A stretch of DNA of 64,000 bases. Source: Streptomyces sp. SID12501. Its GTDB lineage: Bacteria; Actinomycetota; Actinomycetes; Streptomycetales; Streptomycetaceae. Shown here piece by piece: positions 27,102 to 35,860 of the stretch (the first letter of the stretch is position 1; each line of letters opens with the position of its first letter). Position numbers and translations under genes: made by a program. The stretch covers positions 124,001-188,000 of the forward strand of contig NZ_JAAGLU010000008.1 of the NCBI RefSeq assembly GCF_010550245.1. Direction: 5' to 3'. The notes under the pieces are model-generated. The model made no database searches. It worked only from the letters and a program-made list of their open reading frames with translations, and had not been told where the DNA came from.

Positions 27102-27341
27102 CGATGCCTCCTTCTCGCGCCGCACGCTCACCGTGCGTCTACCGAACCGTGACCCGTGAACCGTCATGCGCCGCCCGAACGACACTGTCCGAACTGCCTA
27201 CCAGTGTCCTGTGCGCAGCCTTGACTCCAGCGGTAGACGAGAACGACATACCTACTGGTTCCACAACGAAGCGGTCACGCCCTCTCGACAGATGAATGTG
27301 AGAGGGGTCACCCTGTCATTCATCCACGCGGGGAGGCATGG
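27102..27341. other. Divergent promoter region
   Basis: 240 bp between the carboxypeptidase and GPP34 starts. No gene, no clear operator. GGGGAGGC (27329-27336) is the probable ribosome binding site of the GPP34 gene. Confidence 0.35.
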
Positions 27342-28097
27342 ATGGGCAGGAGCCGCAGATCAATTCCGGAAGAGCTTCTTCTGCTGGCGCTGGACCCGGC
27401 CACGGGTACCACCGCACAGCCGCAGTCGCTCGACCTCGGTCTGGCCGGAGCACAGCTAGTGGAGCTGGCGATGGCCGGACGGATAGCCCCAGATGGGGAT
27501 CGTATCGCCGTGGTCGTACCACGGCCGACTGGAGATCCAACACTTGACTGTGCGTTGGAACTGCTTCGCCGACGCGGAGCACCCGTACGCGCAGTGAACT
27601 GGATTGGCGGGCCCCGCCTGGGGCTGCGTCAGACCTACCTCTCGCATCTCGAGCGGTGCGGCATGGTGCATGCCGTGGCGGGACAGATGTGCGGGGTGCT
27701 GCCGACGACTCGCTATCAAGCGACGGACACGGAGATCAGCCGGGAGATCAGAGCCCGACTGGACACCGCCATCCGCACCGGCGTCCCGCCGGACCCGCGG
27801 ACGGCAGCGCTCGCCGCGCTGGCCCATGCGGTCGGTCTCGGCAAGCACCTGTATCCGGGTAACGAGGGACGTTCGTCCCGCTCCCGGCTACGGGACCTGA
27901 TCCGGCACGACCCCATGGGTGGCCTGGTGGCTCACGCTGTCATGGACGTGCAGAACGGCGTCGCGGTCCAGCCGCGTCGCAGCCCGGCACCGGTCGGCCG
28001 TCAGGCCGCCCCCGGAGCCAGGCCCGCACCGGAGCCCGCACGCGGCGTTCCGATGCAGCCGCACCGCGGATCCATGGCGCGCGCCGTGGCTCACTGA
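27342..28097 (+). CDS. GPP34 (GOLPH3/Vps74-like) family protein
   Basis: 251-residue homologue of the GPP34 phosphoprotein family: RSIPEELLLLALDP at the N-terminus, then LDLGLAGAQLVELAMAGRIAP and LRDLIRHDPMGGLVAHAVMDVQNGVAV, the conserved helical elements. Eukaryotic members bind phosphatidylinositol-4-phosphate at the Golgi; actinomycete members are common and their function is not established. The last ~45 residues are Pro/Arg/Ala-rich and probably disordered. Confidence 0.87.
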   Translation: MGRSRRSIPEELLLLALDPATGTTAQPQSLDLGLAGAQLVELAMAGRIAPDGDRIAVVVPRPTGDPTLDCALELLRRRGAPVRAVNWIGGPRLGLRQTYLSHLERCGMVHAVAGQMCGVLPTTRYQATDTEISREIRARLDTAIRTGVPPDPRTAALAALAHAVGLGKHLYPGNEGRSSRSRLRDLIRHDPMGGLVAHAVMDVQNGVAVQPRRSPAPVGRQAAPGARPAPEPARGVPMQPHRGSMARAVAH

Positions 28098-28591
28098 GCC
28101 GCAGTCCCACGGCGAACGCACGATCAGCGAGGCACCCGCACGACCCCGCTCCACCCCGTTTGACGCGCACGCGCACCACGCAGGACCTCAACAGCGCCGC
28201 ACCGCAGTCCCCAAGACCGGTTCGGGAGCCGCTGGCCCGCGCGGGGTGGTGAGGGACCGTAAGGACGTCCGCAAGGACTCCGGACCGGCCCTCGCCGCCT
28301 CGCGCGGCTGCATGTCCGGGGCCGGGCACCCGCCCTCACCCTTCGCCGCTCACCCGTCGGCACATGTCCCCCGGCAGGCGGCGTCCGGCACATGCGCGTG
28401 CGGAGCCCGCCGGGAGCGGACCCGGATGGTAAGCGGAATCCGCCGAACTGGCGTGTACCGGGCGCATATCTCCCGCCTCGGCACCGCATATCCGCAGTTT
28501 CCCAGCGGTAGCGCGCACCTTGGTGGCAGTCTGCTCAACAGCAGATACGGAAAGTGGCAAGTACAGGTATGCAGCCGGAGGTGCACGTCCC
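28098..28591. other. Gene-poor stretch before the XRE regulator
   Basis: 494 bp in which I see no convincing coding region; overlapping frames are Arg/Pro/Ser-rich as expected of non-coding high-GC DNA. Near the downstream gene there is an inverted repeat TCTGCT-CAAC-AGCAGA (28530-28545), a candidate operator, and a GGAGG ribosome binding site at 28577-28581. Confidence 0.45.
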
Positions 28592-29449
28592 ATGGCGTCC
28601 AATGTGAATCCCACCGTCAGGCGACGCCGGTTGGGCCAGGAGTTGCGCAGGCTCCGCGAACAGAAGGGCATGACGGCCGAAGAGGTCGCGGAGCGACTGC
28701 TGGTCTCCCAGTCGAAGATCAGCAGGCTGGAGAACGGCCGCCGCAGCATCAGCCAGCGCGACGTCCGCGACCTGTGCGGGGTGTACGAGGTCGAGGACCA
28801 GCGGATGGTCGACTCCCTGATGGAGATGGCCAAGGACTCCCGCCAGCAGGGCTGGTGGCACGCGTTCGGAGATGTCCCGTACAGCGTGTACATCGGCCTG
28901 GAGACGGACGCGGCGTCGCTGCGGGCCTTCGAGTCGCAGATCATCCCGGGCCTCCTGCAGACCCGCCCCTACGCCGAGGCCCTCATCCAGGGGGCGTTGC
29001 CCGAGACGTCGACGGACGACGTCGAGAAGCGCGTCCAGGTGCGACTGCGCAGGCAGGAACGCGTCTCCACCGATGACAATCCGCTGCGACTGTGGGCCGT
29101 CATCGACGAGGCGGCGCTACATCGCGTCGTGAGCAACCGACTGGTGATGCGCGAGCAGTTGGAACACCTGGCCGAGATGTCCCAGCTGCCCCACGTCACC
29201 GTCCAGGTGCTGCCGTACGAGGTGGGCGCGCACCCGGGCCTGAACGGCCAGTACGCGATCCTGGAGTTCCCCGACGCGGCGGATTCGAGCGTCGTCTACA
29301 TCGAAGGCGTCACCAGCGACCTCTATCTGGAGAAGGCGCCCGACGTGCAGAAATACAGCGTGATGTACGAACACCTTCGGGCACAGGCGCTGAATGTGGA
29401 CCAATCACGCCAGTTCATCCTGAACGTTGCGAAAGAGTACGCGCGCTGA
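28592..29449 (+). CDS. WhiJ-like XRE regulator with DUF5753
   Basis: 285 residues from ATG 28592. N-terminal XRE helix-turn-helix: LGQELRRLREQKGMTAEEVAERLLVSQSKISRLENGRRSISQRDV. The rest is the DUF5753 domain, with IPGLLQTRPYAEALI and the hallmark LPYEVGAHPGLNGQYAILEF. In Streptomyces these regulators are partnered with small DUF397 proteins and some affect development and antibiotic production. A DUF397 gene follows 262 bp downstream. Confidence 0.93.
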   Translation: MASNVNPTVRRRRLGQELRRLREQKGMTAEEVAERLLVSQSKISRLENGRRSISQRDVRDLCGVYEVEDQRMVDSLMEMAKDSRQQGWWHAFGDVPYSVYIGLETDAASLRAFESQIIPGLLQTRPYAEALIQGALPETSTDDVEKRVQVRLRRQERVSTDDNPLRLWAVIDEAALHRVVSNRLVMREQLEHLAEMSQLPHVTVQVLPYEVGAHPGLNGQYAILEFPDAADSSVVYIEGVTSDLYLEKAPDVQKYSVMYEHLRAQALNVDQSRQFILNVAKEYAR

Positions 29450-29711
29450 CGGTCCCGATTCCCCCTGCACCCCCTCCAGACTCCCTCAGCCCGAAGAAGC
29501 GCCGCACGATACACCGCCGCCACTCAGGACCGGAAGACCCCAGTGGAATATGCCATCCGGAAGAGTGAACGGTCGCTTCAGACAGAGCAGTTGGCGAGTA
29601 GCGTCGATCACGCCATCGAGTAACAAACGTTGGCGCAAACCGAACCACGAGTTCCGCATCGAACCCGCAGTCCGGTGACAGCAATTCGACAACTGGTCCA
29701 CTGGAGCAAAA

Positions 29712-29921
29712 ATGGCAATTCTGCAAGGCGTCACGGGAACCTGGACGAAGTCCTCCTACTCCGCCGGAAACGGCGCGTGCGTCGAGGTCAGGTCCACCGT
29801 GGCGACCGCTCTCGCCGTACGTGACTCCAAGGTCACGGCCGGCCCGACGCTGGCGTTCCCCTCGGACTCATGGAACACGTTCGTGACCGAGGTCGGCCGG
29901 GGAACTCTCAACCCCGCCTGA
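29712..29921 (+). CDS. DUF397 protein
   Basis: 69-residue protein with the DUF397 signature: WTKSSYSAGNGACVEVRS, VAVRDSK-like ALAVRDSKV, and FPSDSWNTFVTEV. DUF397 proteins antagonise or modulate the adjacent XRE/DUF5753 regulator. The 262-bp leader before it is longer than usual, and contains no other gene that I can support. Confidence 0.92.
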   Translation: MAILQGVTGTWTKSSYSAGNGACVEVRSTVATALAVRDSKVTAGPTLAFPSDSWNTFVTEVGRGTLNPA

Positions 29922-29961
29922 CACACCGTGACGACCGACAATTTCATAAGCACCACCGAAA

Positions 29962-30002
29962 GAGCCCTCTCGACTGGCCCGCCGTCCTAGCCGAGGGGGC
30001 TC
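29962..30002. terminator. Hairpin between convergent regulator genes
   Basis: Arms GAGCCCTCTCG (29962-29972) and CGAGGGGGCTC (29992-30002) pair over 11 bp with one G-T wobble. Sits between the DUF397 gene and the convergent XRE gene. Confidence 0.7.
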
Positions 30003-30010
30003 GGCCATGC

Positions 30011-30871
30011 TCACACTGCGGACTCTTCGAGCAATCGGTCGAGCAGACCCATGGAGTCCTCCACCGACAGGGCGACATCCCCTGCCAACGTCTCCATCGC
30101 AGCTCGATAGACGGCCACTTCGGCAGGATCGTTGGTCATGACGCTGGAGGTGAGAAGTTCGTTGTAGACGGTTGCCTCGCCCCCGCCGTACGTCAGGATC
30201 GTGAAGTCACCGTTGGAGCCGGGATGGGACGACCGGCGCAGCGGCACGACCTGGATGGTGATGTTCGGGCGCGTGGCGAGTTCCCTGAGCCGTCGGCGCT
30301 GTTCGCGCATGATGTGCGGCTGCCCGTCGAACTCATGCAGGAGAACTGACTCCTGCATCACCACATGCAGGTCGAAGGGTGATGCCAGCCGGGTGAGGAT
30401 CGACTGGCGGGCGGCATTCATGTCCGCCACCACGTCCGCCTTGCGAGCTGTCCCGTCCGGAGCCCCCTGTGTGAGAACCACGGCTCGTCGGTACTCGGCC
30501 GTCTGCAACAGGCCGGGCACCACCATCGTATGAAAGACGAACTCCCGCACCGCCTGAGACTCCAGCTCGATGAAGTCGCGGAAACCATGTGAGATCACGT
30601 CTCCATAGCGGGTCCACCAGCCGGCCTCATCGGCATCACGGCACAACCGCTCGAAGTACACCCGGCTATCCGCGTCCACCCGATACAGGTCCGCGAGCCT
30701 GGAGTACGTGTCCAGCGACACCTTCGTACTACCCGTCTCCCATCGGCTCGCCGTCGCCAGGCTGACCTCCAGCCGGTCCGCGACCTCCTGAAGCGTCAGC
30801 CCCTCGCCAACGCGCCACTGACGGAGCTGCGCGCCAACTCGTCGCCTGCGGGCGGATGTTCCCTCACTCAT
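30011..30871 (-). CDS. Second WhiJ-like XRE regulator with DUF5753
   Basis: 286 residues from ATG 30871 (MSEGTSARRRRVGAQLRQW). The HTH is GEGLTLQEVADRLEVSLATASRWETGSTKVSLDTYSRL; the DUF5753 part shows VVPGLLQTAEYRRAV and IQVVPLRRSSHPGSNGDFTIL. It is clearly paralogous in layout to the gene at 28592 but diverged in sequence. There is no DUF397 gene directly next to it; the nearest is the one at 29712, whose 3' end faces it. Divergent from the resolvase-like gene. Confidence 0.93.
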   Translation of the reverse strand: MSEGTSARRRRVGAQLRQWRVGEGLTLQEVADRLEVSLATASRWETGSTKVSLDTYSRLADLYRVDADSRVYFERLCRDADEAGWWTRYGDVISHGFRDFIELESQAVREFVFHTMVVPGLLQTAEYRRAVVLTQGAPDGTARKADVVADMNAARQSILTRLASPFDLHVVMQESVLLHEFDGQPHIMREQRRRLRELATRPNITIQVVPLRRSSHPGSNGDFTILTYGGGEATVYNELLTSSVMTNDPAEVAVYRAAMETLAGDVALSVEDSMGLLDRLLEESAV

Positions 30872-31051
30872 GCAGACCTCCTGTCGGAAGTCTGACACTT
30901 GCAGCTCTCGCTCCGCATCACCTCCAAGAGTGAAAGTTTTCAGATCTTCCGGAATTACTTGCACACTTGCCCGAGAGGCGAGCAGACTCCGAGTCACCGC
31001 CCGTCACACTCGGCCGTCCACGGCATGCGCCCGTCGACGAGGGGAAGAGCC

Positions 31052-31420
31052 ATGCACCAGCCGCGACCGGACAGAGCAGTCGTCGCCTATCTCTGCACCA
31101 CCGTGCACACGGACCCACAACCGCTCCTGCACGCCTGCGACGTCTACGCTCGCCGCAAGGGCTGGCGAGTCGTCGACGTGCAGCACGACACCACCGGCCA
31201 GAGCGATCCGACCAATCCCCACCAACGCCCCGCCCTGGCCCGCGCCATCGAGACCCTCAGCACCACCGAGGCGTCCGCCCTGCTGACCGTCTCAGCCGAG
31301 ATGATCTCGCCGCTCTCGACGGAGCGCGCACAGGTCACCAGCCGCGTGAAACACGCCGGCGGTTTCATCCACGCCATGGGCTGGGCCGAGGTCCGGTCCG
31401 CCAACAGAAGATCCCCATGA
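31052..31420 (+). CDS. Small resolvase-like protein lacking the catalytic serine
   Basis: 122 residues from ATG 31052, after AGGGGAAG. The fold signature is that of a serine-recombinase N-terminal domain: RAVVAYLCTTVHTDPQPLLHACDVYARRKGWRVVDVQHD, then ARAIETLSTTEASALLTVSAEMISPL and HAGGFIHAMGWAEV. The position of the catalytic serine (YxRVSS) is YLCTTV, and no arginine pair or DNA-binding tail is present. It therefore cannot recombine DNA and may be a domesticated regulatory protein. Such genes are often found beside XRE/DUF5753 genes in Streptomyces. Confidence 0.72.
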   Translation: MHQPRPDRAVVAYLCTTVHTDPQPLLHACDVYARRKGWRVVDVQHDTTGQSDPTNPHQRPALARAIETLSTTEASALLTVSAEMISPLSTERAQVTSRVKHAGGFIHAMGWAEVRSANRRSP

Positions 31421-31530
31421 GCAGGCCACACCGAGTCGGTCCCTGGGACCGTCGCGCCGGGCCACCCGCTCCACGGCGAGCGCCTGGCGGTAATCACGGT
31501 CCGCACGAATCTCCACCTGGGCGACGGAGT

Positions 31531-32013
31531 TCAGGATCCAGAACGCAGTCCCAGAGCGCTGTGCTCCACCACACCCGCGGGAAGATCGCTCTTCCCCGAA
31601 GCCCGAGCAGTCAGCTCCACGAGTCCGGCCCGGAGGTCGGCAGCCGACTCGCCAAGGACGATCGCACTGATGATCAGCTCCATCATCAAACAGTCGTACT
31701 CGTCGCCCATCTTCCGAACGCGCTCCCCATCGGCCTCCACCACAGCAGAGGTGATCCTCCTGCCACCGGCCACGGGGGCAAGGGACACCTCGTAGACGCC
31801 GCGACCGGTCCAACTCCGGTGCATGAAAACGACATCGGCTTCGACGAAGACGTTCCACTTCTCATCCATGTCCCGGGCTCGATATCCGCGCCGGATCCGG
31901 TCCCAGTCCCCGTCGGTCCAGACACGACCGGGCAACTGAGACACCGGCCTCGGCGCGTTCATCGGATGAAGGCGCCGAAACGACTCTCGGGTGAGCGGGG
32001 CATCAGAAGTCAT
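31531..32013 (-). CDS. Conserved hypothetical protein
   Basis: 160-residue soluble protein from ATG 32013. It shows Trp/Arg/Asp-rich segments WTDGDWDRIRRGYRARDMDEKWNVF and VFMHRSWTGRGVYEVSLAP, and a helical C-terminal part MMELIISAIVLGESAADLRAGLVELTARASG. I do not recognise a family function. Regular codon use and good N-terminal composition support it as a real gene. Convergent with the resolvase-like gene. Confidence 0.7.
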   Translation of the reverse strand: MTSDAPLTRESFRRLHPMNAPRPVSQLPGRVWTDGDWDRIRRGYRARDMDEKWNVFVEADVVFMHRSWTGRGVYEVSLAPVAGGRRITSAVVEADGERVRKMGDEYDCLMMELIISAIVLGESAADLRAGLVELTARASGKSDLPAGVVEHSALGLRSGS

Positions 32014-32191
32014 GGCGTGATCCTACGGATGCACCATTTCAACAGGGCAGCACATTACCTCCAACTGAGCAGAGGGTGACCCCAACAGTGCGCACAGCAC
32101 GCACAGTTGGACGGCTCCGTGTCCGCGAGCCGTCCCATACGGCAACGCTCCCAAATCACGCCGACCGCCACCTCACTCGCGAGGCTCCCGG

Positions 32192-33106
32192 TCAACGCAG
32201 CTCGGCGACGTACAGGTCCGTCCCCGGCACCGTCGGAATGAACGGCGCCACCAACTCCACCCGCCCCAGGCCGACTTCGCCGACCGCCTCCCCCAGCCCC
32301 GTGAAGTGCCGCTCCCAGCAGTCCCGTGGGTCCGCCTGCAGGAACCACAGCAGCGTCAGCCGTACGTCCACACCCTCGACCTGCTTCACATACGTCATAC
32401 GGTCGCCGGGCAGCGGGGTCGGGTGGAAGACGGTGACCATCGCGGCGGGCGACCCGGCGAGCCGCTCGGGCAGATGCCGGGTGCGCAGCCACTCCAGCAA
32501 CTCCGCCCGCGCTTGTGGGCTTTCGGCGTCGATGACCTGCAACACCAGGCCCGCGTACGGGTGGTCAAGGGCGTGGAAGTCACGGGGGCCGGCGGCGCCG
32601 TCCCGGTAGACCGTCGTCTCGTGGTCCTGGAACGCGGTGAAGACGTGGGTACGGTCCTGGTAGACGCGTGCGTCGCGGTTGAGGCGTTTGTTGATGCCCA
32701 CGGTCCAGCGCATGTGGTCGGCGTAGCGGCCCTCGGTGATCCAGTACGTGGAGAGGTAGCAGCCCGCGGTGACCGGCTGCGCCAGCGCCGACTTCTCGGG
32801 GTAGCGCAGGAGTTGGAGGTCCCGGGTCGCGACCCAGCGGCGGCCGGAGAACATCCAGGGCATGGCCATCGCGCCGGCGTAGTAGTGGTCGTCCTCGTAC
32901 CAGCGGTTGTACGCGTACTCGTGGCCCGGGTGCGGTTCGACCATGGTGATGAGCGCGTGCCCCGGGTGTACGCCGTACGGGCCGAGAGCCGCCAGTTCGG
33001 CGTACACCTCACTGCGGGTCCCCTCGCCCGCTTCCCGTTCGCCCGCTTCCCGTTCGCCCGTTCCCCGTTCGCCCGCTCTCCGTTCTCCTGCTTCCCGTTC
33101 AGTCAT
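32192..33106 (-). CDS. EthD-like/Dabb-fold hypothetical protein
   Basis: About 271 residues of folded protein (YAELAALGPYGVHPGHALITMVEPHPGHEYAYNRWYEDDHYY...), with two similar ferredoxin-like halves: PGHEYAYNRWYEDDHYYAGAM and VFHPTPLPGDRMTYVKQVEG. The Trp-Tyr-Glu/Asp-His pattern recalls EthD-like proteins. The first ~30 codons are a GEREAGER-type repeat made by tandem DNA repeats at 33020-33105, so GTG 33007 (VYAELAAL) may be the true start. Divergent from an SDR gene over a TetR-type operator, hence probably in the same pathway. Confidence 0.75.
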   Translation of the reverse strand: MTEREAGERRAGERGTGEREAGEREAGEGTRSEVYAELAALGPYGVHPGHALITMVEPHPGHEYAYNRWYEDDHYYAGAMAMPWMFSGRRWVATRDLQLLRYPEKSALAQPVTAGCYLSTYWITEGRYADHMRWTVGINKRLNRDARVYQDRTHVFTAFQDHETTVYRDGAAGPRDFHALDHPYAGLVLQVIDAESPQARAELLEWLRTRHLPERLAGSPAAMVTVFHPTPLPGDRMTYVKQVEGVDVRLTLLWFLQADPRDCWERHFTGLGEAVGEVGLGRVELVAPFIPTVPGTDLYVAELR

Positions 33107-33163
33107 TCCCTTCGCCTCCCCTTCTCTTTCTCTCCTCTTCCTTCCTCCTTCGGACGCCCATAC

Positions 33164-33180
33164 TCTGACGCTCCGTCAGA
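33164..33180. promoter_or_regulatory. TetR-type operator
   Basis: Palindrome TCTGACG-CTC-CGTCAGA, perfect 7-bp arms with a 3-bp spacer, between the divergent hypothetical and SDR genes. The TGACG-N-CGTCA core is typical of TetR-family sites. No TetR gene is present nearby, so the regulator must be encoded elsewhere. Confidence 0.75.
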
Positions 33181-33208
33181 TAATCCGCCAGAGTCGGGGA
33201 GGGCTTCG

Positions 33209-33994
33209 ATGTCGCTGCTCACAGGGAAGACCGTGGTGGTCTCCGGCGTCGGCGCCGGGCTCGGGCGTCAGGTCGCCGCCGCTGTCGTGCGGGACGGGGG
33301 CAACGCCGTGCTCGGGGCGCGCACCGAGGCGCACCTCGCGAAGACCGCCGACGAGCTCGACCCGGACGGGGCGCGTACGGCGTACCGCGCGACCGACATC
33401 ACCGACGAGGAGCAGTGCCGGGCACTGGCCGCGCTGGCGTGCGAGCGGTTCGGGCGGATCGACGGGGTCGTCCATGTCGCCGCCTGGGACAGCTACTTCG
33501 GAGGGATCGAGGACGCGGACTTCGAGAGCTGGGCGGGCGTCGTCGACGTGAACCTGCTGGGCACGCTGCGGATGACGCGGGCCTGTCTGCCCGCGCTGAA
33601 GGAGCGGGGCGGGAGTGTGGTGTTCATCGGTACGCAGTCCGCCGTGGCCGCGCCCTCACAGGTGCGGCAGGCCGCGTACGCCGCCTCGAAGGGGGCGCTG
33701 ACGAGCGCGATGTACTCGCTGGCGCGGGAACTCGGGCCCCATCGGATCCGGGTCAACACGGTGCTGCCGGGGTGGATGTGGGGGCCGCCGGTGGAGGCGT
33801 ACGTGCGGTTCACGGCGCAGGGGGACGGGGTGCCGGAGGCCGAGGTGCGGCGGCGGCTCGCGGAGCGGATGGCGTTGCCTGAGCTGGCCACGGACGGGGA
33901 TGTCGCGGACGCTGTGGTGTTTCTGGCGTCGGAGCGGGCGAGGGCCATCACCGGACAGTCTTTGCTGGTGAACGCGGGTGAGTTGATGCGGTAG
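33209..33994 (+). CDS. Short-chain dehydrogenase/reductase (SDR)
   Basis: 261-residue classical SDR from ATG 33209 (after GGGGAGGG). Cofactor motif GVGAGLGRQ, then the NNAG-equivalent VHVAAWD, catalytic Ser in FIGTQSA, and YAASK with the active Tyr and Lys. The C-terminal GQSLLVNAGE is the usual SDR ending. The preceding residues (LGARTEAHL) suggest NADP preference. Substrate unknown; the neighbouring EthD-like protein and symporter suggest catabolism of an imported organic acid or ring compound. Confidence 0.92.
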   Translation: MSLLTGKTVVVSGVGAGLGRQVAAAVVRDGGNAVLGARTEAHLAKTADELDPDGARTAYRATDITDEEQCRALAALACERFGRIDGVVHVAAWDSYFGGIEDADFESWAGVVDVNLLGTLRMTRACLPALKERGGSVVFIGTQSAVAAPSQVRQAAYAASKGALTSAMYSLARELGPHRIRVNTVLPGWMWGPPVEAYVRFTAQGDGVPEAEVRRRLAERMALPELATDGDVADAVVFLASERARAITGQSLLVNAGELMR

Positions 33995-34179
33995 CTGATA
34001 TTCCGCCAATCTTTCAGTGGTCGCCCTGAGTTCATGGACGTGAACCGAGGTCAGTGCGACGAACTTCTTTACTCCCTCTTGACTGTTCGAGCTGTTGTCG
34101 TTGCCATGCCATCGAATCGACGATGAGCGGGCGCTCGACAGCCCCGCTCGACTTGCTCGATGCCCCTGGGAGGGAGCAC

Positions 34180-35748
34180 ATGAACGGCCTCGACTGGACC
34201 GTGCTCATCGCGTACTTCGGTGTGATGGTCGCCATCGGTGTCTGGTCCCACAAACGGGTCGACAACGTCAGCGACTTCTTCACCGCGGGCGGGAAGATGC
34301 CCTGGTGGCTGTCCGGCATCTCCCACCACATGTCCGGCTACAGCGCGGTGATGTTCACCGGTTACGCCGGTATCGCCTACACGTACGGCGTCACGTCGTT
34401 CGTCACCTGGTCCTTCCCGATCGCGCTGGGCATCGCCATCGGCTCCAAGCTGTTCGCGCCGCGCATCAACCGGCTGCGGTCACGGCTCCATGTGGCGTCA
34501 CCGCTGGAGTACCTGAAGAACCGCTACGACCTGAAGACGCAGCAGGCGCTGGCGTGGTCCGGGATGCTGCTGAAGATCGTGGACGTGGGCGCCAAGTGGG
34601 CCGCGATCGCGACCCTGTTGTCCGTCTTCACCGGCATGTCCCTCAACCAGGGCATCCTCATCACCGGTGCGATCACCGCCGTGTACTGCACGATCGGCGG
34701 CCTGTGGGCCGACGCTCTCACCGAGTTGGGGCAGTTCGTCATCCAACTCCTTGCGGGCATCGCGATGTTCATCGCTGTCGTCGCCAAACTCGACGACCAC
34801 GGAGGGTTCTTCGGAGTCTGGGACGAACCCGCGTTGCAGGGGCACGGGAAGCCGCTGGTGGGCCCGTACGGCACGGTGTTCCTGCTCGCGTTCCTCTTCA
34901 TCAAGCTGTTCGAGTACAACGGCGGCATGCTCAACCAGGCGCAGCGGTACATGGCCACGGCCAGTCCTCGGGACGCCGAGCGGTCGGCACGGCTGTCGGC
35001 GGTGCTGTGGCTGGTCTGGCCGCTGGTGCTGTTCTTCCCGATGTGGATGTCTCCGCTGCTGGTCCAGGCACAGAAGCCGGACGGGTCCGACTCCTACGCC
35101 CTGATGACCGAACAGCTGCTGCCGCACGGCCTGTTGGGGCTCGTGATCGTCGGCTTCTTCTCCCACACCATGGCCATGTGCTCGTCCGACGCGAACGCCA
35201 TCGCCGCCGTCTTCACCCGGGACGTCGCGCCGGTGGTCTGGAAGCGGGCACGGACGTGGACGGACTCGTCGGGGCTCGTCGCGGCGCGGGTGACGACCGT
35301 GGTGTTCCTCGGCCTGTCCATGGCGGCGGCCACGCAGATCAACTCGCCCGCGTTCAAGGACATCATCACCGTCGTCATCAAGTGGGTGGCCGGGCTGATG
35401 GGTCCGATGGCGATCCCGATGATGCTGGGTCTGCTGCGGCCGTTCAGGCGGTCGGGGCCGACGGCGGCGCTGGGCAGCTGGTCGATGGGGCTGCTCGCCT
35501 TCTGGCTGGTGAACTATCCGATCAACTGGAGCGTGGAGGGCGGGGTGCCGCTCCAGTACCAGGTGTCGATCCCGCTGGCTGTCTCGCTGGTGCTGTACAT
35601 CCTGATCGGCTTCCTGCGGCCCGAGGACACGCCGGAGCGGTTGGCGATCATCGAGACCGTGAACACGGACGGGGACGACAGCGGGAGCGCGGCGGTGCGG
35701 GTGCCTGTTCCGCAGCAGGCTGCGGATGCGGCGCCGGTCAAGGACTGA
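34180..35748 (+). CDS. Sodium:solute symporter (SSS family)
   Basis: 522 residues from ATG 34180 after GGGAGGGAG. About 13 membrane helices with SSS-family hallmarks: DFFTAGGKMPWWLSGISHHMSGYSAVMFTGYAGIAYTYG at the sodium-binding start, and ALTELGQFVIQLL in the middle. The C-terminal ~40 residues are polar. Substrates of this family include sugars, amino acids, pantothenate and carboxylates, and none can be picked here. It lies 185 bp downstream of the SDR gene on the same strand. Confidence 0.92.
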   Translation: MNGLDWTVLIAYFGVMVAIGVWSHKRVDNVSDFFTAGGKMPWWLSGISHHMSGYSAVMFTGYAGIAYTYGVTSFVTWSFPIALGIAIGSKLFAPRINRLRSRLHVASPLEYLKNRYDLKTQQALAWSGMLLKIVDVGAKWAAIATLLSVFTGMSLNQGILITGAITAVYCTIGGLWADALTELGQFVIQLLAGIAMFIAVVAKLDDHGGFFGVWDEPALQGHGKPLVGPYGTVFLLAFLFIKLFEYNGGMLNQAQRYMATASPRDAERSARLSAVLWLVWPLVLFFPMWMSPLLVQAQKPDGSDSYALMTEQLLPHGLLGLVIVGFFSHTMAMCSSDANAIAAVFTRDVAPVVWKRARTWTDSSGLVAARVTTVVFLGLSMAAATQINSPAFKDIITVVIKWVAGLMGPMAIPMMLGLLRPFRRSGPTAALGSWSMGLLAFWLVNYPINWSVEGGVPLQYQVSIPLAVSLVLYILIGFLRPEDTPERLAIIETVNTDGDDSGSAAVRVPVPQQAADAAPVKD

Positions 35749-35824
35749 GGGTGCGGGTGGGGTGGGGAGGGGGTGGCTGTGGGAGGGTTTCGCCCCCGCC
35801 GCCCCTACCCGTCCCATCCTGTTC

Positions 35825-35843
35825 CTGGGGGCTGCGCCCCCAG
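35825..35843. terminator. GC-rich hairpin
   Basis: CTGGGGGC-TGC-GCCCCCAG, perfect 8-bp arms, in the 112-bp gap between the convergent symporter and ADP-ribosylglycohydrolase genes. A common terminator form in Streptomyces. Confidence 0.8.
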
Positions 35844-35860
35844 ACCGGCTGAAATGACCT

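Noticed and set aside
24255..27152. Long plus-strand frame (965 aa) opposite the carboxypeptidase
   Set aside because: Gly/Arg/Leu-rich composition, no RBS, no domain; it is the antisense shadow of the repetitive minus-strand gene.
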